Below, one piece after another: positions 18,909 to 27,798 of a DNA stretch of 64,000 bases; position 1 is the first letter of the stretch, and every line of letters starts with the position of its first letter. The notes under the pieces are model-generated. The model saw only the letters and a program-made list of their open reading frames with translations. It had not been told where the DNA came from and did no database searches. The stretch lies in contig NZ_VTGX01000001.1 of NCBI RefSeq assembly GCF_009729095.1, positions 2,268,025-2,332,024 on the forward strand. Reading direction: 5' to 3'. Source of the DNA: Mycolicibacterium sp. CBMA 247. GTDB lineage: Bacteria > Actinomycetota > Actinomycetes > Mycobacteriales > Mycobacteriaceae. The position numbers and the translations under genes were made by a program.

Positions 18909-19409
18909 TGAAACGAACGCTGCTTGAGTTTCTCGTTTGCACCGGCCTTGCTCATCCGTTCACCGCCAGAGTTGATTTTGCGAAGCCTCGTCTTCCTCGG
19001 TAGAACCGAGAATGATTGCGATGAGCAGTGGCAACCCCAGCCGCCAAGGACCGCCCACTCAATCGCAGTGCAACTGTGATTGGGGTGCCCGGCGCCACCA
19101 GTCCGCCTCCCCACCTGACATCGGTGCGAGATCGACTTGTGTGGAGAAACGTCGTTGCAGCCCGTCACTTGAACCATCCGCTGCCTCCGTTCAGGTATCC
19201 CGACCATGCGGTGTGACGGTGCACCGCCAACGCCGCAGCGACTGACATCGCACAACGTTTCGTACAGGCTTGGGATCCCGCGGCGCTGTGGTGGATGGCG
19301 TCTTCGATGGGATGGCCCTGGCGCGACCGCAGTGCAGCGGCTTGAGACGACGCGGGCCCGATGCTCCCCAGACTCGTTGCCGTTCCCCAGAAGCGCCCGG
19401 TGATGGCCC
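18909..19409. other. Intergenic region upstream of the mce operon
   Basis: About 500 bases between the mce operon and the P450 gene, which point the same way. It must hold the mce promoter unless transcription reads through from the P450 gene. I find no copy of the catabolic-regulon operator and no convincing gene other than the short coupled frame ending at 18875. Confidence 0.4.
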
Positions 19410-20648
19410 CTACTGTTGTTCTGGAGTGAAACGCACAAACAATTCCATGATGCCGCGCACCTGCGCCGAGTTGATTACCGGCAGTCGATCGGGCTCGGGT
19501 GCGATGTCGGGCAGCCGTCTAATCAACTCCTCCAACGCGATCCGGAGTTCGATGCGTGCCAGGTGCGACCCGAGGCATCGGTGCGGTCCCGCTCCAAATG
19601 ACAAGTGCCGGTTCGGCGATCGGTCGATCTCGACATCATTGGGGTTCGGAAACTCACGGTGATCGCGGTTGGCTCCACTGAGCAGCACCAGCAGCTGATC
19701 GCCGGCCTTGAGCGGTACGCCCGCCAGAGTGGTATCGCGGGTAACCCGCCGCCCCGGCGAAACTGCCCCTTCAATGCGTAATATCTCTTCGATGGCGTTC
19801 GGTATGCCGTCTGGATTATCGATCAGCTTTTGTCGCTGAATCGGGTTGGCGGCAAGGTACATCACCGTCCACGCGAGCGATCCCTGGGTGGTGTGCAGCC
19901 CCGCGATCAGCAGGAGCATGAACATATTCGACAGCTCATCGTCGGTCAGTTTGCGCCTAGTACCATCGATTTCGATCTCACTGTGCATGATCAAGGAAGT
20001 GATGTCATCAGGGTCGAATGCTGCGGACCGACGTTCTGCGATGACATTGGCGAAGTAGCCCAACATCTGACCCGCGGCCTCGGCTCGCGCCTGGGCTGAT
20101 TCCTCCTCGGTGCCCCCCGGCACTCCACGCAGGGTGGTGTCGGTCGCGACGGTGAACATGGGGGCGTCATCCAGCGGCCAGCCCATCAAGGCCAGGAACG
20201 CGCGGGCAGGCAGCTCGTGTGCGAAGTCGGCGATGAATTCGCCGTGACCCCTGTTGGCAAACTGATCGATGAGCTCAGTCACGATCGCCCGCAGTTGCGG
20301 TTCAAGAGCCCTCATCCGAGCGGGATTGAACAACGGCTGCAGCAGATGTCGGTAGGCCGTGTGTACCGGCGGGTCTAGTTCGAGAGGGATAAACACGCCA
20401 AAGCCGTGCGGCACCAGGTTATTGGGATAGCTGGAGAACAGCTCCGGGTCGCGCAGCACCTCCGCGACTTCTTGATACTGCGTAACAATCCAATGACCAC
20501 CGTAAGCCGTGGAGCGCACTACGGGTGCGGTCGCCGCCATGTCTGCAACCTGCTCCTGGAACGTATCCACGGGCATAGTCAGGCCAGGATCGAAGACATC
20601 AAAGTCCACGTGCACATCAGGGCTGACAGTCTGGGAATTAGTCTCCAT
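19410..20648 (-). CDS. Cytochrome P450 monooxygenase
   Basis: A 412-residue soluble class I P450. The ExxR helix (EEILR), PERF-like region and heme loop FGAGPHRCLGSHLARIE are intact. The I-helix reads LLLIAGLHTTQGS, with histidine where most P450s have Asp or Glu before the conserved Thr; this acid-alcohol pair normally helps protonate the oxygen. ATG 20648 has AGGAAG upstream, so I prefer it to the longer frame to 20732. Operator site 3 lies 75-92 bases upstream. Electron partners are probably the 3Fe-4S ferredoxins at 5230 and 26071. The substrate is unknown. Confidence 0.92.
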   Translation of the reverse strand: METNSQTVSPDVHVDFDVFDPGLTMPVDTFQEQVADMAATAPVVRSTAYGGHWIVTQYQEVAEVLRDPELFSSYPNNLVPHGFGVFIPLELDPPVHTAYRHLLQPLFNPARMRALEPQLRAIVTELIDQFANRGHGEFIADFAHELPARAFLALMGWPLDDAPMFTVATDTTLRGVPGGTEEESAQARAEAAGQMLGYFANVIAERRSAAFDPDDITSLIMHSEIEIDGTRRKLTDDELSNMFMLLLIAGLHTTQGSLAWTVMYLAANPIQRQKLIDNPDGIPNAIEEILRIEGAVSPGRRVTRDTTLAGVPLKAGDQLLVLLSGANRDHREFPNPNDVEIDRSPNRHLSFGAGPHRCLGSHLARIELRIALEELIRRLPDIAPEPDRLPVINSAQVRGIMELFVRFTPEQQ

Positions 20649-20722
20649 CGGCTGAAACTTCCTGTCCGTGTTGATCAGCGGTTCGTGGCCGGGGCCTAGG
20701 CATCGCGAGGATCGCCGCTTAA

Positions 20723-20740
20723 CCTTAAGCACCTAGATTT
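20723..20740 (-). promoter_or_regulatory. Operator site 3 of the catabolic regulon
   Basis: CCTTAAGCACCTAGATTT is the reverse-strand form of the consensus AAAYCTAATNNNNATAG, with differences in the left half. It lies just upstream of the P450 gene. Confidence 0.45.
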
Positions 20741-21468
20741 TGTGTGTCAAGAACCACGTGCCATCCGTATCGTGAGCCACCGCACTGCGTATCGAAGCGC
20801 ATGTGTCATCAGCCGATACGTCATGTGAGCAGGCCCGCGACTACATCCGGTACCGCCCCGGTGTCCCGCTATATGCAGCCCGCGAGGCCGTCACCGACAA
20901 GATCAGCGCGCCCAACCGCTAATACCGGTGCACCGACACGAAACTCATCGACTTTCCCACCCGCGTCGCAGCCGCCTACCCGCCGCCGGCCCGCACGCCA
21001 TCTCCCAGAACCACACCCACCCACAAGCGGCCTACGTGGCCGTCTGATCATGCAAAGCTTTTGATTACCAATGCATTTCAAGATCGACGCGCATTCCAAT
21101 GCGACGGCATATCCTGCAGAACTGCGCCGGATACAGCATGAATACGACGGAGTCCTTCCATCAGCAGGCAAGGAATCCGCATCACCGGGCGGCTCACAAC
21201 TCGATAACCGACCAGACCATGGACATCCCGCGAAACACGTGCTCCACTGACATATGGATATAGATTTGTCGGGCTGAAACTCCGACCGACTCCGAAGTCG
21301 CGTTGCTACTCCGCGCCGCCCGAAGCTTGCCAGAGTATTGCCTCTAGCAGGACTTACGTCGAGCCCCCGGACTGCGGCCGGGCGGCCGAAAAGCGGAAAC
21401 ACGCCGCCGCTGGCGGGCTGTTTGACCGTAAGGCTTTCGATTTTCAGCAGATGCCGGATAATGGACTC
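20741..21468. other. Long intergenic region upstream of the TetR gene
   Basis: About 730 bases with no convincing gene. Short frames on both strands lack family features. A possible weak operator half-site (ATATAGATTT, near 21257-21267) lies about 200 bases before the TetR gene and could reflect autoregulation. Confidence 0.4.
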
Positions 21469-22161
21469 ATGGCCCGTCCCTCAAAGCCCCTGATCCTGCC
21501 TGGCGCTGTCGTCGAGGCCGCCTTGCGCATCATCGATACCGACGGGTTCGACGCTTTCAGCATGCCGCGACTGGCGCGAGAGCTCAATGTTCAAGCACCT
21601 TCGCTCTACTATCACTTCGAAGACAGGGCAGGCATCCTGCGGGCAGTCGCTCGCGCCATCATGCTGGAAACCCAAGTGCCCGATCCGAAGTCGGTGCCGA
21701 ACTGGATTGAATGGTTCGTGGCCTTGAGTTTGGCGTTTCGCCAGGTGATTCTGCGGCACCGCAATGCCGCACCGGTGCTGATGCAATTCATGCCGCGTGA
21801 TGTGTTGATACGAAATTACGAGTACAGCTCAGGCTACTTGCAGTCGATCGGGCTGCCGATAGACCAGGTGGTGCTGGTCCTGGACGGGATGGACAGGCTT
21901 GTCCTCGGCGGCAGCATCGCCGAGGCATTGCATGACGGACGAAGCGAGTCGCATCTGTTCGGCAACGCAAGTCATCAAACCGAACCCGAACTGGCGGCGG
22001 CGGTAAAGGCGAACAAGAGGAAAGCCGCCGCCATCTACGCCGAGGCGATAAGAGCATTTCTTCGGGGAGTGGCACCCGAGATCGCGGAGAACGCTCCGGC
22101 TCCGCAGAACTGGGCCGACCTGCGGTCCTTACGAAGGCCCGTGACGGAGTCCACCGCATAG
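21469..22161 (+). CDS. TetR-family transcriptional regulator
   Basis: A 230-residue regulator. The N-terminal helix-turn-helix reads FSMPRLARELNVQAPSLYYH followed by FEDRAGIL, a standard TetR reader. The C-terminal part (about 170 residues) is the ligand and dimer domain of the TetR_C type. I prefer ATG 21469 (MARPSKPLIL) to ATG 21451. It is the only regulator gene in the 4-40 kb catabolic region, which makes it the prime candidate to bind the nine repeated operators, possibly with a CoA thioester or substrate as inducer. This is inference. Confidence 0.88.
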   Translation: MARPSKPLILPGAVVEAALRIIDTDGFDAFSMPRLARELNVQAPSLYYHFEDRAGILRAVARAIMLETQVPDPKSVPNWIEWFVALSLAFRQVILRHRNAAPVLMQFMPRDVLIRNYEYSSGYLQSIGLPIDQVVLVLDGMDRLVLGGSIAEALHDGRSESHLFGNASHQTEPELAAAVKANKRKAAAIYAEAIRAFLRGVAPEIAENAPAPQNWADLRSLRRPVTESTA

Positions 22162-22211
22162 AGGGCGGTGCGCGGCTGTATCCGGGCCCGCTCGGGCGTA
22201 CGTCGCCGGCT

Positions 22212-23735
22212 TCAGCTGATGGGCTGCGTGGCGCTGTTCAGGTGAGGGTAGAGGTCGCGGATTTGGCGCCGTGAGATCTTGCCGCTGATCATTCGCGGAA
22301 GCGGTGCGGCTTCCATCACCACGTGCGCAGGCTGCTTGTAGCCGGCTAACCGCTGACGGCAGTGGTCGAAGACCGATTGTGCGGTGACTTCGCCGGCAGC
22401 GTGCACAATCGCCGCTGCTGCTTCACCGAATTTCGCGTCGTGTGCCGGTATTACGCACACATCGACGACTCCGTCGATCTCAGCGATGACCGCTTCGATC
22501 TCTGACGGAGCAACATTGAAGCCGCCGGTGATGATGATGTCCTTCATCCGGTCTACAACCTGCAGCCAACCCTCTTCGTCAACGACGCCGACGTCACCGC
22601 TGTGAAACCAACCATCGCACATGACTTCGTCGTAGGCCTGCGGATTACCCCAGTATCCGGGAGTGATGGCGGGACCTGCGATAACGATCTCACCGTGTTC
22701 GCCTGGGGCGCAGTCGCTGCCATCGGGACGGACGACGCGCATCCTGTTGTACACGCTGCCGCGTCCGATCGAGTGTGGTCGTACGAGGGCTTGTTCGACA
22801 GGGTTGATACTTGACACACCACCCAGTTCGGTCATGCCATAGGCCTGCCTGAGCCTGACACCCTTTTCGAGCCAGACCTTGATCGTGGAGGTGGCCGCGG
22901 GTGCACCCGCGATGGTCGCTACCGAAAGAGACGACAGATCGGCCTCGACGAACTCCGGTTGTGCGGCCATCCGGTCGAAAAGTAGCGGCACGCCGCAGAA
23001 GATGTCGATCTTCTCATTGGCCAGCCGATTCAGCGTGACCACCGGATCGAAGCGCCGCTCGTAGTACACCGTCATTCCGCGGGTGATCGGATGAAGGATG
23101 TGCCACAACAGCCCGGGGGCGCCAGCCATCGAAAGTACATAGAGGATCTTGGCTTCCGATCGAAAGTTGGAGTCGGACAACGACAGATCCGCGATGAGAT
23201 TGAACGTGGTGCGGTGGGTGAAAATCACTCCCTTCGGCTTGGAAGTGGTGCCGCTGGTGTAGACGATCTGAGTAACGTCATCGGGGTGGGCATCACAGAC
23301 CCGGAGCAACTGCTGCGGCGAGCTGTGGCGCAGGCCGCTGAGCTCCCCCAGGCCGACTAGCGCGGTCCGCGTGCCTGCGACGGCCTCCCTAGTGACCTCG
23401 GATGCGGCGTCATCTGTCAGGACGAGACGCGGAGTGGTGTCCTCGAAGAGATAGCGGAGCTCAGCTGAACAGAACCTGTTGTTCAGTGGAACTACCACCG
23501 CTCCAACCTTGAGGGCTCCTAGAGCGGCGACCACCCACTCCAGGGAGTTTGACCCAATGATGCCCACCCGGTCCCCGCTCCGCAGACCCTTCCCCATCAG
23601 GTAGTGGCCCGCCGCATCGGACCATCGCTGCAACGCTGCGTAGCTCAGCGTGTCGGTACCGTCGAAAACGATCGCTGGGCGATCGGGGCTACGACCAGCC
23701 CAGAACGCAAGGCCATCCGTTACGAGTGCGGTCAT
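22212..23735 (-). CDS. Acyl-CoA synthetase (AMP-forming)
   Basis: A 507-residue ANL-superfamily ligase. Motifs in order are YTSGTTSKPKGV (P-loop), a GMTEL region (AYGMTELGG), GWFHSGDVG, KDIIITGGFNV and the catalytic lysine in SGKISRRQIR. It activates a carboxylic acid to its CoA thioester through an acyl-adenylate. ATG 23735 is chosen because the homologous part begins there and AAAGAAG precedes it. Operator site 4 is 124 bases upstream. In this island it would start CoA-dependent degradation of the substrate or an acid intermediate. Confidence 0.9.
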   Translation of the reverse strand: MTALVTDGLAFWAGRSPDRPAIVFDGTDTLSYAALQRWSDAAGHYLMGKGLRSGDRVGIIGSNSLEWVVAALGALKVGAVVVPLNNRFCSAELRYLFEDTTPRLVLTDDAASEVTREAVAGTRTALVGLGELSGLRHSSPQQLLRVCDAHPDDVTQIVYTSGTTSKPKGVIFTHRTTFNLIADLSLSDSNFRSEAKILYVLSMAGAPGLLWHILHPITRGMTVYYERRFDPVVTLNRLANEKIDIFCGVPLLFDRMAAQPEFVEADLSSLSVATIAGAPAATSTIKVWLEKGVRLRQAYGMTELGGVSSINPVEQALVRPHSIGRGSVYNRMRVVRPDGSDCAPGEHGEIVIAGPAITPGYWGNPQAYDEVMCDGWFHSGDVGVVDEEGWLQVVDRMKDIIITGGFNVAPSEIEAVIAEIDGVVDVCVIPAHDAKFGEAAAAIVHAAGEVTAQSVFDHCRQRLAGYKQPAHVVMEAAPLPRMISGKISRRQIRDLYPHLNSATQPIS

Positions 23736-23852
23736 CGAGGTCGTCTTCTTTCGGCAATACTGCGCCGCGCAGCCCTGTCCGCCGGTAGATTCTTGCTGCG
23801 ATCGGCGAATGGAGCCCGGCGACATCGGCTTTCGGGCGTGATGTGGCGGTTG

Positions 23853-24824
23853 TCAAAAACTTATTTCATTAGGTTTCCCTGTGTCAAGCATCACTCCCGG
23901 TTGAGTGCGGCCGACAGGGACGACGTACTGCACATCGGTCCGGTCGTGGACGAAACCGAGGCAACGGGCATGGTGGACGAGGGGATGGTTGAAGGGGTCC
24001 ACCGCCAGAGCCGCGACGCGGTGTCCGTCATCGAGCAGCACACGCATCCCTGCGCTGAGCAGGTCGTGGACGACAAGGTCTTCGTCGCAGGCCTCGCCGT
24101 TGGATGCTATCGGTCCGATCAATCTGGCTGCCGGTCCGTATTCAGTCGGTTCGGCCGCTTGTCCATCAATCCAGAGGACCGCGTCGGGATTGTCGTGATC
24201 ACCGACGATCAGGGGTAGCGCCGAGATCAGCGGTGGCGATCGAAATGCTTTTCGCCACAGTGCGTTCATCGGATGATCGCCCGCAGTGGGGTCACCCACC
24301 TTCACGGTGTCCGGCAGCTGCGGCAGCGTGCCCCGTAGAGGTGCGAGCAGCTGCCAACGTTTATCAGCGATGGCAATGCCATGGTTGGAGAAGCGCAGGG
24401 CCATACGAAATGCAGCGGGATGGTTACCCAGCGCCCAGATCCGGAGTGTGTGGATGGGATTCTGCGGATCACCGTTTGACAGCCCAAGGTCCGGCCCGAT
24501 CTGTTCGGCCAGAAGTGTAGTGATTCCCCGTGAGCGCGCAGCGGGGTGCACTACGTAGGTGGCCTCGGCGATCCCAGCGTCTGCTCCGGTCAACCATTCG
24601 AGGCGCATATAGGCCGCCAGGCTAGGGCCGTCATCCCCGGCCTGCAGACGCGGGTCTGAGAGCAGCCACACCAGCAGGTGCTGAGTCCGCTTTTGAGTGT
24701 GATCGCTGAGGCTCATGACCGGAAAGCCCGGCTCAGCATCTTCACCAGCCGCGAGCCGCAGCATCTCGCCGACTTCGACAGTTACGGGTGGCGAGATCTC
24801 GGAGTGCCACTCGTGGCGGATCAC
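23853..24824 (-). CDS. GNAT-type acetyltransferase-like protein
   Basis: A 323-residue protein with a GNAT signature (ATYVVHPAARSRGITTLLAEQ resembles the acetyl-CoA pyrophosphate loop R-x-x-G-x-x) and a length that suggests two GNAT-like halves, as in mycothiol synthase relatives. The second half has VLLDDGHRVAALAVDPFNHP. Its start overlaps the stop of the Rieske gene as ATGA, so both are one operon. A role in this catabolic pathway is not obvious. Operator site 4 lies inside its 3' end. Confidence 0.6.
   Translation of the reverse strand: MIRHEWHSEISPPVTVEVGEMLRLAAGEDAEPGFPVMSLSDHTQKRTQHLLVWLLSDPRLQAGDDGPSLAAYMRLEWLTGADAGIAEATYVVHPAARSRGITTLLAEQIGPDLGLSNGDPQNPIHTLRIWALGNHPAAFRMALRFSNHGIAIADKRWQLLAPLRGTLPQLPDTVKVGDPTAGDHPMNALWRKAFRSPPLISALPLIVGDHDNPDAVLWIDGQAAEPTEYGPAARLIGPIASNGEACDEDLVVHDLLSAGMRVLLDDGHRVAALAVDPFNHPLVHHARCLGFVHDRTDVQYVVPVGRTQPGVMLDTGKPNEISF
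23859..23876 (-). promoter_or_regulatory. Operator site 4 of the catabolic regulon
   Basis: ACTTATTTCATTAGGTTT is the reverse form of AAAYCTAATNNNNATAG with one difference in the short half. It lies 124 bases upstream of the acyl-CoA synthetase and within the end of the neighbouring gene. Confidence 0.5.
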
Positions 24825-25939
24825 GTAGCCAGCTTGCCTAATTCGCGGTGGAAGATTCGGTTCATTTCCCCGTGACCGGGCTGCACCTGTCCTTCAGAGC
24901 CGGTGTGGTGATCCGAACCTTCCTGCAACCGCTGCAGAACAGGAAACTTCTCGTCACGCAGGACATCGAGCAAGGACTTCCACTTCTGCTCCCACGATGG
25001 TTCGTCAAGACCCGATGCCTCCGGTGTCGGCACAATCAGCCGCATTTCCACATGACAACGTCCGGGGTCCCGCGGGTGGGGCCGGAACGTCAGGAGTTGG
25101 AAATGGTCTGCTTGGCAGGACAACACGCTATTCGGGAGCAGCATGCATGTCTCAGCAGACGAGGAGTTCTCGCGTTGACTCTCATCCGAGGTGGGCGACG
25201 TGATGCACCGAACGTGCCGACCGAGGTCGTCGATCGTAGACGAGCCGGTTGGCGCAGGTTCGCCCGCGGCGCACTCGATGTCGCGCTCCTCCAGGATGAA
25301 ACCCTGCGCAACCTTCCAGTCGACCGGTACATCGAAGCCATTGGCGCGGAGGCATTTCAGATCCTGCAAACGGTAGCCGGCCAGAATCTGATCCACCTCG
25401 GGCCCCAGCCAGTCGGCAACGTCGATCTCGGCAGTAGCGTCATCCACAATCCAGATCCAGCCGTGGCGTTCTTCGGTGGGCAGCTCCACCAGCCCGGCCT
25501 GGGATTTGTCGACATCGCCGAACGTGTTTTCGCGGGTAACAGCGCGTAGTGAGCCGTCGATGTCGTAGGACCATCGGTGATATCTGCAGGAGAACAGCCG
25601 ACAGCGCCCCTTTTCCCGCCTTTCAACCATCGCGCCGCGGTGTCGACACAAGTTCACAAAGGACTTCACCGATCCATCCGTCTGGCGTACGACGATGATG
25701 TGATTGCGCGGCATCCGCACGGTGAGGAAGTCGTGAGGTCTGGGCAGTTCACTACTGTGAGCCACTATGGTCGGAACACGTCCGAACACTTTGTCGCGCT
25801 CCAGCTTTGCGGTTGAAGCATCGGTGAAATCTTCGGGCCCGAATTGGTGGACTTGCTCGCAATCATCAGTCGAGTCATTGCCCAAATCGTCAAGTATGCG
25901 GCGGTCCCGCTCGCCCCTCGGCACGACTTGTTGCGTCAT
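24821..25939 (-). CDS. Rieske oxygenase-like subunit without mononuclear iron ligands
   Basis: A 372-residue member of the ring-hydroxylating oxygenase alpha family. The Rieske [2Fe-2S] ligands are complete: C98-x-H100 and C118-x-x-H121 (NLCRHRG, FSCRYHRWSY). The catalytic domain aligns with the paralogue at 39286 throughout, but the iron-binding residues are replaced. Where the paralogue has NYHVQYAHP this protein has ERDIECAAG, so both histidines are lost (Asp220 and Ala225), and the third ligand Asp is Lys331 (RDEKFP against QDEDVP). It can accept electrons but should not bind catalytic iron. It is preceded by operator site 5 and coupled to the GNAT gene by ATGA. It is probably the electron-transfer subunit of a mixed complex. 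Confidence 0.85.
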   Translation of the reverse strand: MTQQVVPRGERDRRILDDLGNDSTDDCEQVHQFGPEDFTDASTAKLERDKVFGRVPTIVAHSSELPRPHDFLTVRMPRNHIIVVRQTDGSVKSFVNLCRHRGAMVERREKGRCRLFSCRYHRWSYDIDGSLRAVTRENTFGDVDKSQAGLVELPTEERHGWIWIVDDATAEIDVADWLGPEVDQILAGYRLQDLKCLRANGFDVPVDWKVAQGFILEERDIECAAGEPAPTGSSTIDDLGRHVRCITSPTSDESQRENSSSAETCMLLPNSVLSCQADHFQLLTFRPHPRDPGRCHVEMRLIVPTPEASGLDEPSWEQKWKSLLDVLRDEKFPVLQRLQEGSDHHTGSEGQVQPGHGEMNRIFHRELGKLAT

Positions 25940-25983
25940 GCGAACACCTCCTGCTCAACCGGTTCACGGTGAGCTACCGCGAA

Positions 25984-26001
25984 CCTATCAGTATTAGATT
26001 T
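25984..26001 (-). promoter_or_regulatory. Operator site 5 of the catabolic regulon
   Basis: CCTATCAGTATTAGATTT is a full match to the reverse-strand consensus (AAATCTAAT-N4-ATAGG when read on the minus strand). It lies 45 bases upstream of the Rieske gene start at 25939. Confidence 0.6.
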
Positions 26002-26070
26002 ATCTGCGTGCGCTGCGTTCTGGTCGCCGAGGGCGGATACGCATTATCGGGATGAATGGGCGCGCAGGAA

Positions 26071-26286
26071 CTAGCCATCGCTGAGCTCGCGCTCCCCCAA
26101 ATCCAGCGCGCGTTCCGGGCAGATAGCGACGACATGGCGTGCACTGTCGAGCTGATGATCGGGAATCGGATCTTCCAGGATGACAGGATCGCCCTGAATG
26201 TCGCAGTCCAGGATCTCCGGTGCCGCTCCATAACACAGTCCATGCCCTGCGCAGGCGCGACGGTCGATACGTAAGTGGTGTGGCAT
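26071..26286 (-). CDS. Ferredoxin, 3Fe-4S type
   Basis: A 71-residue ferredoxin with CAGHGLC, APEI and a distal CPERAL, as in the copy at 5230. ATG 26286 has GAGGAG nine bases upstream; an in-frame TTG at 26292 is less likely. It follows the SDR gene by 41 bases and is probably co-transcribed with it from operator site 6. It may feed the P450. Confidence 0.85.
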   Translation of the reverse strand: MPHHLRIDRRACAGHGLCYGAAPEILDCDIQGDPVILEDPIPDHQLDSARHVVAICPERALDLGERELSDG

Positions 26287-26327
26287 TTTCAAAGGCTCCT
26301 CTCACCCACAACTGCAGCGGTTCCGGG

Positions 26328-27194
26328 CTAGAGCGAGGGTTGACCGGCGTCCTCAGGGAACTGCATCGCGACCCGCGCGAGGGTGCCGCCATCAGCGGAA
26401 GCGAGGACCACCCCCGAGGTGTACGCCGCATCATCGGAGACTAGGAACAGTGCAGTCTTGGCGTTGTCGAGCAGCGAGGGCGCCCGGTCCAACTTGAGCG
26501 GGATCGGTGTGATGCCCTTGTCCCAAGCTCCAGCGGATTCCTCATAAGACTTTCCGACAACCGGGGAGCCGTGCTCCATCAAGAAGTTGGGCGACATGCC
26601 GTGGGTCGGCGCGATCGCGTTGACCCGAATTCCCCACTTGCCGAGATCCAACGACAGAGACCGCACCATGCCGTTGACACCCGCTTTGGTCGCCGCGTAT
26701 GGGGCGATGCTGTGGTACGCGGCAAATGACGCGGCAGACGAAGTGATCAATATGGATCCACCACCGTTGTCGCGCAACGGTTTTACCGAGTGCTTCGCAC
26801 ACAGGAAAGGTCCGGTGAGATTTGTGTTGACGACGCGAAACCAATCATCGACGGGGAAGTCTTCAAAGGCGAGGACCTCGCCGCCGGCGACCGTGGGCAC
26901 CCCGCCGCGCGAAACGACTCCAGCGTTGGCCCACATGATGTCGAGCTTGCCGTAAGTGTCGAGAGCGGTCTGGACGGTGCGGATGACGTCATCTTCGTTG
27001 CCGGTGTCGGCCTGAACCGCCACTGCATGACCGCCGTTCGCGGTGATCAACTTGACCGTCGCCTCGGCGCGATCACCAAGGATATCCATCACGACAACCT
27101 TGGCACCTTCGGCCGAGAACAGCTGAGATGCCTCCCGGCCCAGACCTGAACCGGCACCGGTGATGATGGCGACTTTGCCGTCGAGTCTTCCCAC
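26328..27194 (-). CDS. Short-chain dehydrogenase/reductase, long subtype
   Basis: A 288-residue SDR with TGAGSGLG, NAGV, SSAAS (catalytic Ser) and YAATK. The long insertion after NAGVVSRGG and the PTHGMSPNF region near residue 200 are typical of the mycobacterial SDRs often coupled to mycofactocin or NAD. VVVMDI after strand 2 indicates NAD preference. It is preceded by operator site 6 and followed by a ferredoxin. It probably oxidises a secondary alcohol in the pathway. Confidence 0.85.
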   Translation of the reverse strand: MGRLDGKVAIITGAGSGLGREASQLFSAEGAKVVVMDILGDRAEATVKLITANGGHAVAVQADTGNEDDVIRTVQTALDTYGKLDIMWANAGVVSRGGVPTVAGGEVLAFEDFPVDDWFRVVNTNLTGPFLCAKHSVKPLRDNGGGSILITSSAASFAAYHSIAPYAATKAGVNGMVRSLSLDLGKWGIRVNAIAPTHGMSPNFLMEHGSPVVGKSYEESAGAWDKGITPIPLKLDRAPSLLDNAKTALFLVSDDAAYTSGVVLASADGGTLARVAMQFPEDAGQPSL

Positions 27195-27248
27195 GGTTTC
27201 TACCTCCTCAGCGAAATCACAATCGGGCCGCCAGCAGCGTCCCCATTA

Positions 27249-27266
27249 TCTATAAGCTATAGGTTT
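27249..27266 (-). promoter_or_regulatory. Operator site 6 of the catabolic regulon
   Basis: TCTATAAGCTATAGGTTT contains the perfect palindrome CTATAAGCTATAG and matches the consensus family. It lies 55 bases upstream of the SDR-ferredoxin operon. Confidence 0.55.
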
Positions 27267-27312
27267 GAGGGTGTGATGTCAACCCTGTCGGTCAACCAAT
27301 GCGGCAGCCGCC

Positions 27313-27798
27313 TCAGCAGCCGGGGCCAGCCCTCGGGCCTTCGAACGAAGACCCACAATCTCGTGGATCTGCCGACAGCGGTAATTCGTCACGCGGTGTG
27401 AATACGGGGATGACTTCTCCGTCGCCGCGACCTGAACGCAGGTAGCGCACGGTTACCTCAAGTCCCGCCCGCAGCCTATCGGGGTTTGCGGTGACGATGC
27501 GCACGATGAGCCATGGCCCCTCGGCCAATTCGACGATGGCGCTGATGTAAGGGACCGAGGCGAGCAATGCCGGCAGCGGTGCCCGGTGAACGATGCTCCA
27601 GCTGATCAGCGTCGCCTCACCCGAAGCGACGAAAGGCTCTAGGCCACCGGACCCTGTCTGCGGGTCGGTGCGGGCCTCGGGAGCCAGGATCATTCCCGAC
27701 TGGGGGGCGCGTTTAACCAGCAGTTCACCGCGGGCCGCCGCGTCGAAGAAAGCCGCGCTGGCGGTATCGCGGTCGACCGGAGGAAGTGTCGCGTTCAC
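27313..27798 (-). CDS. DUF35/OB-fold protein lacking zinc-ribbon cysteines
   Basis: A 161-residue protein of the DUF35 family (rubredoxin-like zinc ribbon plus OB fold). The OB part is clear (GEATLISWSIVHRA, GPWLIVRI), but the ribbon, normally CxxC...CxxC, here reads KRAPQSGMILAPEARTDPQT with all four cysteines gone. The cysteine-containing homologue at 35037 shows what is missing. Its start overlaps the thiolase-like stop as ATGA after the normal order thiolase-DUF35. Such pairs form CoA aldolases or thiolases, where DUF35 stabilises the partner. Zinc binding is unlikely here. Confidence 0.75.
   Translation of the reverse strand: MNATLPPVDRDTASAAFFDAAARGELLVKRAPQSGMILAPEARTDPQTGSGGLEPFVASGEATLISWSIVHRAPLPALLASVPYISAIVELAEGPWLIVRIVTANPDRLRAGLEVTVRYLRSGRGDGEVIPVFTPRDELPLSADPRDCGSSFEGPRAGPGC

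Noticed and set aside
18909..19409. Possible regulon operator before the mce operon
   Set aside because: I looked for AAAYCTAAT or its reverse and found no acceptable match, so mce is not included in the nine-site regulon.
20744..21064. A 106-codon plus-strand frame upstream of the TetR gene
   Set aside because: Composition is Pro, Arg and Thr rich without family features or a ribosome site.
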